A stretch of 39,773 nucleotides of DNA from Candidatus Aenigmatarchaeota archaeon (GTDB taxonomy: Archaea > Aenigmatarchaeota > Aenigmatarchaeia > QMZP01). Below the pieces are notes generated by a model. It did not search any database. It was not told the DNA's origin and worked only from the letters and a program-made list of their open reading frames with translations. The first letter of the stretch is position 1. Every line of letters begins with the position of its first letter. Of the stretch, positions 26,801 through 36,127 are shown piece by piece. A program made the position numbers and the translations under genes. The DNA is taken from positions 1 through 39,773 of the forward strand of contig JADHWJ010000009.1 of the NCBI GenBank assembly GCA_016783545.1, given 5' to 3'.

Positions 26801-27628
26801 CCATGTATCAGATAGTTTATCAAATTCATCGTGAATTAGTGGTGTGCTAATCATTTGAGAGGAGTTATGCATTTCAATGCTAATATCCACATTGGATTCA
26901 TTGGCCCATGGATATATCAAAATACCTTCACCCTTAAGGAATGATTTTGCGTTTACATTGTATTCTGTAATATTCTTGCCAAATAGGTCCTTTAGACCTC
27001 TTAGTTTTGTAAACAACCAATCATATTTAGAGTAGTCACCTGAAACCGTGCTGTTAGTCATCGGGTGTAATGTTTTCATGGATTCCAAATCAGATTCTTT
27101 CTGTAATTCCGGGCTGTTAAAAATTACAAATATTCCGTATTTTCTCCTTGCAGGCAATTTGAAAAATAGGCTATTTGACTGATTACCAGAAAGAGCTGAT
27201 GATGTTAAAAGTACATCTGAATCTGCTGAAAATGAACCCCTGCAAATGCTCAGTCCTTTGCTGGCAGATATTCCACCTCCAATATCAGTACTTTCACAAC
27301 CTTCGTAAATTGTGCTGCTGCTGTTGGATACCCTAAATATGCACCTATTATCCCCGCCGCCATTTCCTTCATTTTTGCAGACCGATAAAAAATTTACAGT
27401 ATCTCCACTTCCAGTATCTATTGCCATGAATATTGGCACAGGAGAATTTTCAGTTTTATAGCTGATATCTTTTATTGCTTCTGGAGCCACCAATTCCCAG
27501 CTTGTCTGATCCTCGCTCGAATTTATAACAACCGCCAACCCAAAGGAAATTTCTATGGCTGCAAAAACTGTTGGTATTATAACTAAAAATGATGTTACTA
27601 AGACTATGAAAAATCTCATTTCTCCCAT
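23843..27628 (-). CDS. Giant secreted surface protein with two LamG (concanavalin A-like) domains and C-terminal TM
   Basis: SFDGSDDYVDCGDSLDLTGNGMTIAFWVKR... and RFNGESSYITIPETPSLKIKEDMTISLWFKAS...GIIDEVKIYNMAL; signal-like N-terminus, C-terminal TM + RFKHGKNSW. Confidence 0.85.
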   Translation of the reverse strand: MGEMRFFIVLVTSFLVIIPTVFAAIEISFGLAVVINSSEDQTSWELVAPEAIKDISYKTENSPVPIFMAIDTGSGDTVNFLSVCKNEGNGGGDNRCIFRVSNSSSTIYEGCESTDIGGGISASKGLSICRGSFSADSDVLLTSSALSGNQSNSLFFKLPARRKYGIFVIFNSPELQKESDLESMKTLHPMTNSTVSGDYSKYDWLFTKLRGLKDLFGKNITEYNVNAKSFLKGEGILIYPWANESNVDISIEMHNSSQMISTPLIHDEFDKLSDTWESSGDVYAYRGYLRLSSSGGTATIKSNDNFTRVKSIWKLKSDADTGNNYFGFNNCDNDGYLHFQNGYPRFYNESSGKAIGTCSHTSIDSWKTYTIEWNKTDAVFSANGSDICNYQGDFSNFTNCKAYASANINTVVLTVDEINILDLSDPKGKFDGRIIWIPDITGGEYILNITSGNITSNATITIEKDISLLYTVPQTNNETMVNEKLSFTRVLEIVSNNIYRPQVIGLNANVSSISDCSIDSGEDCGDNIIIQPGYSTLKTFSWSKSPIKMKVVREIQDVSRQSTEDRQYVMIKLNISNTDPTRGYSDIKAAIHVDGRCSVNDFNNLDWIPESIRERFCYIQIRELGSSESRIFNVSYYNDWIDLQYGDLRQDMKKESSVEKQYFTRDANVINRKKRIAWKDIIINASNNCVECVQNFSISKPVLFLDFDQEGSVLDMSDFDNNCVPKNGPEWVDGKFGKGLSFDGSDDYVDCGDSLDLTGNGMTIAFWVKRLDPGGTYQNLIMKHKDNYGFYSQWSTENKLVFGVRNGTGSYSAGGNMSLDEWNFITLTHAKNGDAHGYVNGEKILDADNWVHGATSESMTISEQSNPLNGTIDEFLILSEALSEDDVEILYDAAKAKTISDSHLFKRDDSVHLNLQESMINYKIENLAGLKTNNSEIWGKKIILRNTGDIDLFNVSVSIPSTPLDTEINGNITHSDGIKNLVLADGIISFSIPKLEKRKKSVYEINISIIPDEMRLEGKHVSGMFIKRISDPYEGENLVLWLSFDEATENITYDKSSYYDNDGILNNVGWGIGKSGSGLRFNGESSYITIPETPSLKIKEDMTISLWFKASNISGDRALVSKDNSFYLGRGYNGLYWRFMIWNDTSHVHSINYKIEMDMDWHSIIGVKSGNEMHLYFDGRKVASAEFLGEIETGKPIDIGRWKDNNHFSGIIDEVKIYNMALPEEYITKNMYEYVLILALIVTFVAISYLFYRFKHGKNSW

Positions 27629-27679
27629 ATTTTATAAAGGGTTTCGCTAAAATATAAATATAATTATTATAATTACTGT

Positions 27680-29119
27680 ATGGTTAATTTGCTGAGAAAC
27701 ATTGAAAACAAAAAATCGTTTTTATTGATCACAATAATATTTCTGGCAGTTTTCTTAACATATTATCCGCATATAGACTACCCATATCCGTTGCATGTTG
27801 ATGAATGGTTCCACATAGCAAATGTTAAAATGCTGGCGTTAAATGAAGAAATTGACTGGTATTCCGGAGAGATTATTAGAACAGACCTGGAAATAGGCTG
27901 GCATGGGGCCTTATTGTTGATAGGGATATTCAATTTGAGTGTTAATCAGTGGACTCTGGTCCCATCATTCTTACATGTATTGGCAATTCTCTCTGTTTTT
28001 TATTTTATCTTGAATTTCTTTGGCAAGAATCAGGCCCTGATATCTGCATTTCTTATAGCACTGATTCCCAGCAGTGTAAGGTTTGGCGGACCTGTTTTCC
28101 TTGTGCCGATAAATATTGGTCTTATATTCATTCCACTAGCTCTTGTATTTGCTTTCGAATTAACATTATTAAGAAGATTTTATAATCTTCTTGCACTGTT
28201 TTTGATAACAACATTCCTTCTTTATGCGCACCCACCAACAGCAATAGTACTGCTGATAATACTTGGATTTTATTTTATTCTCAATCTTGTTTCCAAAGAA
28301 GAATTTTGCAAAAGAAAGGCAAGAGATTTGTTTTTAACAATTCTTTTATCAGGTCTTATCTCTTTTCCAAACTACATACACTATATTCAACTAAAAGGCT
28401 TGGAGAGCATAAAATTTGATTTCTGGCTATATATGAAAGATATCTTTGGCATATACGGTATTATACCAACCATATTCTTTTTTGTTGGCTTTTATCTTTT
28501 AACAACGATACAGGGGAAAAAGATATGGAGTTTATTACTAACCACGTTATTACTTCTACTCAACATTGTCCTTTTCTCAAGGTATGGATTAAACTGGTTG
28601 GTATCTTATCAGAAAATATACATACCACTTTTTCTCTTAATGAGTATAATAGCGAGTTTTGGACTTTCAAAGCTAATTGAAATAAAAAAACCGTTCAAAT
28701 CATTCGGCCTTATTCTGTTATTATTTGCTCTATTATTGACAGGAGTATTTGCTGTGCAAAGCAATATGGAAACAACTTACTATTACCTGATTGACAATGA
28801 AGATTATGAAAGCTTCCTGTGGATAGGGGAGAACACTACCACAGATGCATTAATACTGATAAACCCCATGAAAGCCAGAGCTCTTCCGCCTGTTGCAGAA
28901 AGAAGGGTCTATGCAACAATACCGTTTGGCCCTGACGAAGAGCGGCTTAGCATTGCACACGAAGCCAATGATTTTCTTAACAATAGGTGTACGGATACGG
29001 TTTTCTTGATTGAAAGGAATATATCAATTATATATTCTCCGCTGGGCTGTGACAATCCTGACCTATTGGAATTGGAAAATGGTATATATCTTTTAAAAAA
29101 TCTTTCTCATAGCAAATAA
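27680..29119 (+). CDS. GT-C-like polytopic membrane glycosyltransferase
   Basis: N-terminal TM then HVDEWFHIANVKMLALN loop and multiple TMs. Confidence 0.65.
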   Translation: MVNLLRNIENKKSFLLITIIFLAVFLTYYPHIDYPYPLHVDEWFHIANVKMLALNEEIDWYSGEIIRTDLEIGWHGALLLIGIFNLSVNQWTLVPSFLHVLAILSVFYFILNFFGKNQALISAFLIALIPSSVRFGGPVFLVPINIGLIFIPLALVFAFELTLLRRFYNLLALFLITTFLLYAHPPTAIVLLIILGFYFILNLVSKEEFCKRKARDLFLTILLSGLISFPNYIHYIQLKGLESIKFDFWLYMKDIFGIYGIIPTIFFFVGFYLLTTIQGKKIWSLLLTTLLLLLNIVLFSRYGLNWLVSYQKIYIPLFLLMSIIASFGLSKLIEIKKPFKSFGLILLLFALLLTGVFAVQSNMETTYYYLIDNEDYESFLWIGENTTTDALILINPMKARALPPVAERRVYATIPFGPDEERLSIAHEANDFLNNRCTDTVFLIERNISIIYSPLGCDNPDLLELENGIYLLKNLSHSK

Positions 29120-30295
29120 CGATAAGACCAAAGAAACAGCTCCAGCAAGGGTTGTTGACATTGCTGCGCCAACTAACCCATGAATTGGGACAAGATATAC
29201 CAGCAAAAAGATATTCGTTAGTATCATTACAGATGTTATTATCAGTGGTATTTTTTCCTTATGTTGAGACCACATCAAATTAACAAAAAGTCTGAAGAAA
29301 GCAAAAATGAACATACCAACGCTTAAAATAACAAACGGTGTTGCTGCAATGATATAGCTTTCTGTATAGAATAGAGTTATTATTAATTTCGGGAATGATA
29401 TAAAAACAATGAAAATTGGAATCATTAATAACAATGATTTTCCTAAAAGTTTTCTGATTCTCGCTTTATCATTGAATATGTCAAGCTTAGAAGATTTAGG
29501 AAGGAAAACAGTTATTGAACCTCCGATTGCATATGCCAAAATCTTTGAAGTTATTGATGCAACATTGTAAAAGCCTGCCTGTTCCGGACCAAGAAAGTAT
29601 CTCACAAAGAACAGGTCCAGATAAAAGAAAAATATCATCAAGATTGATGCAGAAAGTATATAGAAGAACGATTTATTCATACTAAAGGATTCTGCAATAC
29701 CTTCTGTTTTTTTCAAGAATATTGGTATGAGGAAAAACATTAATGCCAATGAACCAATCCAAAGGGAGAATGTTGCCCCTAACAAACCAAAGCCAAAGAA
29801 AACCAGACTAAAACCAACAATTAGCTTTAGCAAAGGATTTGCAATCAAGGTTCCTGATAAGACTGCCATTCTTTCCTTTCCTTGATAATATGATCTCAGT
29901 ATAGGTAGCAAAAGCCCAATGGGTATTCCAATGGAAATCAACTGTATTGGTACTGTAAGCTGGGGGTTATTCAGCGCACCGGCAATAAGATAGGAAAATA
30001 TGAACAGTAAAACCGCAGCAACCAAGCCCATAAAAAATGTAATTTTAGTGTATTTTCTGATTATAAATATTATCGTGCTTTCTTTTTGATCCCTATCCAG
30101 CTTTGCAATCTCCCTTGTTAGCAGGGTCTGTATAGTGGTTCCAGGAACCATGAAAACAGTGAATATTCCAATAAGAATGGAAAGTTCTCCATATATGGCC
30201 GGAACCAGCATTCTAACCATTAAAAAATTAAAGATATAATTCAGAGCCACTGAAATAAAGACCGCGATTGTCACTATTACTGCTTGCTTTATCAT
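29093..30295 (-). CDS. Polysaccharide/oligosaccharide flippase (Wzx/MVF-like)
   Basis: 12-TM-like pattern; MIKQAVIVTIAVFISVALNYIFNFLMVRMLVPAIYGELSILIGIFTVF. Confidence 0.85.
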   Translation of the reverse strand: MIKQAVIVTIAVFISVALNYIFNFLMVRMLVPAIYGELSILIGIFTVFMVPGTTIQTLLTREIAKLDRDQKESTIIFIIRKYTKITFFMGLVAAVLLFIFSYLIAGALNNPQLTVPIQLISIGIPIGLLLPILRSYYQGKERMAVLSGTLIANPLLKLIVGFSLVFFGFGLLGATFSLWIGSLALMFFLIPIFLKKTEGIAESFSMNKSFFYILSASILMIFFFYLDLFFVRYFLGPEQAGFYNVASITSKILAYAIGGSITVFLPKSSKLDIFNDKARIRKLLGKSLLLMIPIFIVFISFPKLIITLFYTESYIIAATPFVILSVGMFIFAFFRLFVNLMWSQHKEKIPLIITSVMILTNIFLLVYLVPIHGLVGAAMSTTLAGAVSLVLSLFAMRKIF

Positions 30296-30417
30296 TAAGA
30301 ATATTAAGGCAAAAGAAATTTATAAAGAAGTTAGTCCTATAAAAATTATTTTTAATAAAGTGGTATGCATGATGCTGGTTTATAAATATTAGGTTTAATC
30401 ATTAAAAGAGGTCTAAA

Positions 30418-31386
30418 ATGAAATATAGTTTAACATTTAGAACTGGAATTGATAGATTTATTGACATTGAAACTAGTTTATCAAGGATCAGTGAATTTGG
30501 TGAGAGTCTTGGAGATGAAGATAAATGGATGGAACAATCTTTGAGATCATTACTTATGGTAGATGATAATCCAGATTATCCAGATTTACATCGTGAAAAT
30601 ATTGTTGCCATAAGACGAAGAAATGATCATGTTTTTGTAAAATATGAAATTCCTAGAATGAAAACAGCTTGGGCTATGGGTAGAGTTAGAGGTGCGATAA
30701 TACCTGTCATGGTAGATAGTGATGAAATTGAATTTATAGGTAAGAGTTGTAGAATTGGTCTTAGACGGTTAAAAGAGTATAGCTATGAAGCTAATGGATA
30801 TGTTCAACCCACTAATTTAGAATATCCTAAATGGGATCTTATTCAGCAAGCGGTTAGAAATAGCTGGGAAGATCGTGTTGTTGCTAAACCATATGATGAT
30901 TCAATTGACTTCCTTAAACTAGGAGGTGAAAAACATGGTTTAGAATGCATAACAATAGAAGATTTTCCATTAAACGAGATTGAAAGAAACATACTTGATT
31001 ATTGTGAAAAGTTTGGGGAAAAGAGAAAAGAAATAAGAAAACGTAGTGATGTTCTTAAAAAAGCCACCAAAGGTAAAGCTAGATATGAACCATATACATA
31101 CCTTGGTTGCTTGCCTGCATTACTTATTTATTGTACTAAAAGAGGAAGAAGAAATTTAGAGATTAGAAAATTAAGAGAAGAATCACCAAAAATTGATTAT
31201 TTTGGTGAAAAAATAAATTCATTAAGGCTTGAACATGAATTAGTTTCTATGATTTACAGAGAGAAAATGAAGGCGGGTTATGTAAACTATTTTGACAGAT
31301 CAAAACCTGAAGAAATGTTGAGGGAATCTGATAAATATATAGCAAGTCTTGATGTGTTTATAGAAGAACATAGTCTAGCCGCATAA
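30418..31386 (+). CDS. Hypothetical protein
   Basis: 322-aa ORF with no family I recognise; own upstream TATA-like region. Confidence 0.65.
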   Translation: MKYSLTFRTGIDRFIDIETSLSRISEFGESLGDEDKWMEQSLRSLLMVDDNPDYPDLHRENIVAIRRRNDHVFVKYEIPRMKTAWAMGRVRGAIIPVMVDSDEIEFIGKSCRIGLRRLKEYSYEANGYVQPTNLEYPKWDLIQQAVRNSWEDRVVAKPYDDSIDFLKLGGEKHGLECITIEDFPLNEIERNILDYCEKFGEKRKEIRKRSDVLKKATKGKARYEPYTYLGCLPALLIYCTKRGRRNLEIRKLREESPKIDYFGEKINSLRLEHELVSMIYREKMKAGYVNYFDRSKPEEMLRESDKYIASLDVFIEEHSLAA

Positions 31387-31429
31387 ATTTAATTTCTTTC
31401 ACTTAAAAAGCTAACTACCAATTAAAATT

Positions 31430-32308
31430 ATGCTAATTGCAGATTCTTTATATAGGTTTGTAAGACTTTTCAGAGAAGCTCCTAGTTTTACTGTAACGAA
31501 TCAAGTAGCAGAATTTCCTAAAAGGCCTGATATAGATTTTTATGAACCAGAACCTGATTATGATGGCTTAGCTAAAAGATATGGTGTTGAACATAAAGGT
31601 TTTACAGAAAAAGTTGCAAATTTAACAAATCCTGAAGATCTAAAAGATGGAAATGAACTCGAGATAAACTGGGTAACATCTGTTGATGTTCTTGCATCAA
31701 GAACTGGATATTTTGAAGAAAATCCATTTTTCCAATTGGCTGCAATTGGTATTGTTAGGACCGGGGATAGAAATGTTCTTGTGGGTGTGAGGGGTGGTGA
31801 TATAACCCCTGAAAGAGTGGATAGATTTGCTTCTGGCCTTTATGGATGCCCTCCTGGTGGAAGTGTTTTGTTTGAACATGATTATGGTGATACTGACCCT
31901 ATTACTCACACACTAAAAGAGGAAATGGAAGAAGAACTCGGTGATTTTTATATTGATGGTCAAAGGCTTCTGGGGGTTTTTGAGGCATTTAAACCAGGAC
32001 CAACCGGATATAAATTTGTTTCTGTCTTAGAGACAGACGCAACATTAGCAGAGATACAGGAAATGAATGTTTTGGCTAATAGAGCATATGATGAAGTGAT
32101 TGGAAAAGGAGGCTCAAAGGAAGACGCATCTAAAGCTTTAAAAGAAGATGGTTTGCCTCCAGATGCATGGGAGCATCCTATTATTTTAGGCTGTCCTGAT
32201 AATAGAGGGGCTATTGAATATTGGGTAAATTCACAACCCCAAGCATTCTCAGGAATTGGAGCAGGAGCACTAATGCTATACGCTCTTAGTTTACCAGAGA
32301 ATGAATAA
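31430..32308 (+). CDS. NUDIX-related protein
   Basis: PPGGSVLFEHDYGDTDPITHTLKEEMEEELGDF resembles a Nudix box. Confidence 0.65.
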   Translation: MLIADSLYRFVRLFREAPSFTVTNQVAEFPKRPDIDFYEPEPDYDGLAKRYGVEHKGFTEKVANLTNPEDLKDGNELEINWVTSVDVLASRTGYFEENPFFQLAAIGIVRTGDRNVLVGVRGGDITPERVDRFASGLYGCPPGGSVLFEHDYGDTDPITHTLKEEMEEELGDFYIDGQRLLGVFEAFKPGPTGYKFVSVLETDATLAEIQEMNVLANRAYDEVIGKGGSKEDASKALKEDGLPPDAWEHPIILGCPDNRGAIEYWVNSQPQAFSGIGAGALMLYALSLPENE

Positions 32309-32328
32309 ATTAAGAAGAATAAGAAAAG

Positions 32329-34050
32329 TTAGAACTGGATTTTTTTCCCAATTTTCTTGAACTTTACTAACAATAACAAAGCCACAATTATTATCGCAAT
32401 CACTGTTACGATCCAGTAGATTTCTGCACCTGGTCCGAAGAATGCACCAAGTGGTGATGCTGGTGCTATGCATGCTAATGTATCTGAATCACAGCCATTT
32501 GGACAATCATCCAGATCAGCCCACCCTGAACCTTCAAGGTTGCAGCCCTGTAATAGGTTTCCAACACATCTTCTTGAGCTTGGTTCACATTCTTTCTCTG
32601 AAACCTTTTCAGCTGTTATTGCAAATACAGAGAATCCTGGTGTTTCTGCTTCAAAGTAAATGTATCCATCATCTTCATTTGATATTCCTGTGGTCAGGTC
32701 AGTCCAGCTTCCATCTACAAATTTCCTTAGCTTTATTGTTGATTTATCAAGATTGTTATCAGACACCCATGATTTTGAGACCTTGAACTTGACTTTTGCA
32801 CTCTCTATGTTTGAATTATCCAAATTTGTCACTGTCACTGTAAGGTAGCTGTATACAAAGCCTGGAGCAGATATGCTCACTGTTGCCGGCAATGCTGTCT
32901 GCCGCTCAACCTTTACCTGAACATTTGAAGCAGCACCCTTTACGGTTATTTCAATCTCTTCTATATCAACATCTTCAACAAAATCAATCTTAGCAGTCTC
33001 TCCTTCCGCTATCTCTTCGATTGTCTTTGTCTCTTCTACAATTACTTCTGGCTCAGTCACAGTCTCTGTTTCCTCTTCTTCTGTTTCTTCTGTTTCTTCA
33101 GTTTCTTCAGTTGTTCCTCCGCCAGCTGTTCCGCCACTTGACGCTGCTGCAGCTGCTGTGGTTAAATTAAAGACGCCTGTTGTGTTACAGTTGAATCCGT
33201 CACAAGAAGTTACATTATAATAATAAGTTGTATTTGCACTTAAACTGCTTAAGCTTATGCTATGAGCAAGAACTTCAGTTGCATTTGTGCTGCTAGATGA
33301 TAGTGTACCTGAAACTGTTCCATAAGAAACACTGGAATTTGTAAGCTCGCTTGTGTTCCATGTAACAGTTGAGCTTGTTGTTGCTGATGTTGTTGCATTC
33401 ACACCTGTTATGCTTGGAACTGTTATATCAACTGTGAAGTTAGCTAATGTTGTATTATCAGATAAGAATGTATAACTTGTATTACCACTGCTTACAATTG
33501 CCTCTAATTCAGCAGTGTAATTACCGTCAGATGGACCTGCTTTTGTAAGATTCCAAGTGACATTATATTGGAGCTCAGCTCCGTATGTTCCCCCATACTC
33601 ATATCCTGCGCCGCCGTAACCATAACCATAACCATTCCCAAAACTTGTATTAATTGTTCCATATCCAGTTGAATTAAATCCATAACCATATCCCCATAAG
33701 GTAGTGTTTGACCAACCATACGGTGTTATAGATGATGCACTGATATTGGTTATGTTTGCACAAGAAGTAAGGTTACTGCCATATGGCGTGAAAGTACATG
33801 TATCTATGGTTGTACCGTCAGCGTCCTTTATTCTCAGTGTTATATTCTGGACAGGTATCCTTTCTCCAGGGTAATTTATATCAACATATGCTGTAAAAGT
33901 GACGCTAGTGTCGGCATTGCTATAAGAAGACTTGTCAGAACCCACCCCAAGTATAACAGCTCTTGTCGGATTGGCGAAGATAACAAGTATCACAATAGAC
34001 ATTGCGAAGAATATAGAAATTCTCCTATTTCTTTTACTGCCGATATTCAT
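32329..34050 (-). CDS. Secreted, membrane-anchored surface protein (acidic linker, FN3-like region, Cys motif, C-terminal TM)
   Basis: Sequon-rich; TEETEETEETEEEETE linker; CEPSSRRCVGNLLQGCNLEGSGWADLDDCPNGC...SPLGAFFG + TM; paralogue of 5855-7687. Confidence 0.78.
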   Translation of the reverse strand: MNIGSKRNRRISIFFAMSIVILVIFANPTRAVILGVGSDKSSYSNADTSVTFTAYVDINYPGERIPVQNITLRIKDADGTTIDTCTFTPYGSNLTSCANITNISASSITPYGWSNTTLWGYGYGFNSTGYGTINTSFGNGYGYGYGGAGYEYGGTYGAELQYNVTWNLTKAGPSDGNYTAELEAIVSSGNTSYTFLSDNTTLANFTVDITVPSITGVNATTSATTSSTVTWNTSELTNSSVSYGTVSGTLSSSSTNATEVLAHSISLSSLSANTTYYYNVTSCDGFNCNTTGVFNLTTAAAAASSGGTAGGGTTEETEETEETEEEETETVTEPEVIVEETKTIEEIAEGETAKIDFVEDVDIEEIEITVKGAASNVQVKVERQTALPATVSISAPGFVYSYLTVTVTNLDNSNIESAKVKFKVSKSWVSDNNLDKSTIKLRKFVDGSWTDLTTGISNEDDGYIYFEAETPGFSVFAITAEKVSEKECEPSSRRCVGNLLQGCNLEGSGWADLDDCPNGCDSDTLACIAPASPLGAFFGPGAEIYWIVTVIAIIIVALLLLVKFKKIGKKIQF

Positions 34051-34086
34051 AACATATAATTATTGTTTATAACTTATAAATATTAC

Positions 34087-36090
34087 TTACCCTTTTTGTT
34101 TTTTGTAAAAAAATAAAAGCACTAAAAGAGTTACAACAGATACAATATATCCGATGATATGCGTTCTGAATCTTATATTTTGAAGTATCTGGCCATTATA
34201 GGTAAAAATATTCACACCAAACCTCTCAAAAGGATTATTTGCACCAAGCCTCCAATAATTCGAGTACCTTTCTGTAAAAACAATGAATTTTTTCCTTGGT
34301 TCTTCTATTATATACTCTACTACTGAAATTCTTGTATGATCTAGCCTCTCCCAATCGTTTATTTGATCCAGATCATCTGTTTGATAGATCTTACTGATCG
34401 GATTTTTATTCTTGAAAACAAGAAAATGCTCTGTAGCATTAATCATTTCCAGGTCTGATTGATTGAAAAGAAATGCATAGCCACCATAATCGCTTTCTTT
34501 TGTGAGAACAACATATTTCACATTCAGCGGCATAATCCTCTCTCCAAAATTGGTTATATTATTCCTATTGTCCAGAAGGGATTCAATATAAGGGGATATT
34601 GGGTTTTTCGAAGCTGAATATACGTTTCCAAGCTCCAGATTATCGCCCTGTATAACAGGTTTTGTGAAAAAGTCCTTAGCTGGATTGAATATTCGTTTGT
34701 CCCAGTTTGGAAGCCATTGAAAATCCATATACATGTGCCATGGAAGAAAAAGCACATTAAAATCATCATTATCTTCATTAAGATAGTCATTTAGTTCATA
34801 CCAATCATTAGGATAATCAGTTGACCTCATGTAGCCCTCAAAGCCAAAGAACATTGTATAAGAATAGATGAACGGCACAGCCAGTGCAATTACAGCCACT
34901 AAAACTGATAATATTTTTATTGAATCGATTTTTTCCTCTCCAATAAAATTATAGTTAAATATTTTCCTTGGTGATTTAATCAGCCTTCCAACAGCAATGC
35001 CTCCAAGGAATGAATAAGTTATAATTAGTAAAGGCAGGAATTTTTGGACATCCCTGAAAATCTGGAAAAGTGTGGGGAAAACATTGAAAATCTGCAAGAC
35101 AAAACTTTTAGTGTACGGGTGTGTTGTTCCTATTGACATGAATACTGCAAATACTATTGATAGTATAGCCATTACCAAGAATTCGTCTTTGTGTTGACTA
35201 TTTGATATGAAGTAACCGTATAACATGAGTAAAAGAATAAACACAGGAATCAGATACCAGAATGGAATATAGAGCATGGAATAGTTATACCCTGCCCTCC
35301 AGAAACCAAGCATAGAGATGAATGTAAACGGGAGATTATCAAATACCTTTATTGGCTGCATCAGGAATATGTCTTCTCTTCCTATTTCTTCTGAAGGTAT
35401 CTGTTCTGCTGTAAATAATGGTAGAACCCAGAAGAGATTCAGTGCAAACAATATAATTAAAAGTATTATTAGGGATTTGAATAAAGTGAATATCTGCAAT
35501 TTGCTCTTTTGCCTATACAATCTAAACAAAAAGATGATAGCAAAGATTACCAATATCAAGAATAGGTTATGTACATCCAGAATCGCAATCAGAGTTATAG
35601 AAAAGGCTGCCCTGATTATATTCTTTTTGTTTGGTCTTTCAAACATATCGAAAAAAATCTTTATTGCAAATGGAAGTATGGCATATGATAAAAGGAATAG
35701 CCAATGCCCTACTAAGAATCTCACAAAGACCAATGGATTCAGCATGTATATCAAGCCTGCAAAATATTTTCCGTATCTGTTTGTAGGACAAAGTCTATAT
35801 GCAGAAACACCTGACAGGAAAAACGCTAAAAACAAGATTATCTTTTGAATGAGCCAGAATGGCATCAATATGTTTACAGCCTGGAGCGCTAAGCGAAATG
35901 GTAGATTAATTACATAATACAGGTCAAACCCATAAATAATATTAATATTGTTTATGGTTGGTGTAAATACCATATCCAATGTAAAAATATATTTTGGTAA
36001 TAGGAGTTCCCATAGCACAAGAACTGAGATAATGGAAAAGAAAACCAAATAAAAGAACTTCCAATCAAAAATTCTCTTAATTTTATACAT
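34087..36090 (-). CDS. Large polytopic membrane protein, GT-C-like
   Basis: 667 aa, many TM segments plus soluble C-terminal region; similar layout to 21204-23285. Confidence 0.65.
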   Translation of the reverse strand: MYKIKRIFDWKFFYLVFFSIISVLVLWELLLPKYIFTLDMVFTPTINNINIIYGFDLYYVINLPFRLALQAVNILMPFWLIQKIILFLAFFLSGVSAYRLCPTNRYGKYFAGLIYMLNPLVFVRFLVGHWLFLLSYAILPFAIKIFFDMFERPNKKNIIRAAFSITLIAILDVHNLFLILVIFAIIFLFRLYRQKSKLQIFTLFKSLIILLIILFALNLFWVLPLFTAEQIPSEEIGREDIFLMQPIKVFDNLPFTFISMLGFWRAGYNYSMLYIPFWYLIPVFILLLMLYGYFISNSQHKDEFLVMAILSIVFAVFMSIGTTHPYTKSFVLQIFNVFPTLFQIFRDVQKFLPLLIITYSFLGGIAVGRLIKSPRKIFNYNFIGEEKIDSIKILSVLVAVIALAVPFIYSYTMFFGFEGYMRSTDYPNDWYELNDYLNEDNDDFNVLFLPWHMYMDFQWLPNWDKRIFNPAKDFFTKPVIQGDNLELGNVYSASKNPISPYIESLLDNRNNITNFGERIMPLNVKYVVLTKESDYGGYAFLFNQSDLEMINATEHFLVFKNKNPISKIYQTDDLDQINDWERLDHTRISVVEYIIEEPRKKFIVFTERYSNYWRLGANNPFERFGVNIFTYNGQILQNIRFRTHIIGYIVSVVTLLVLLFFYKKQKG

Positions 36091-36127
36091 ATATGTAAAT
36101 TTAAAACTTAAACATTAAAATCATTCT

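Noticed and set aside
33040-33120. Short tandem repeat in the TEETEETEE coding region
   Set aside because: Low-complexity linker codon repeats, not a CRISPR or regulatory array.
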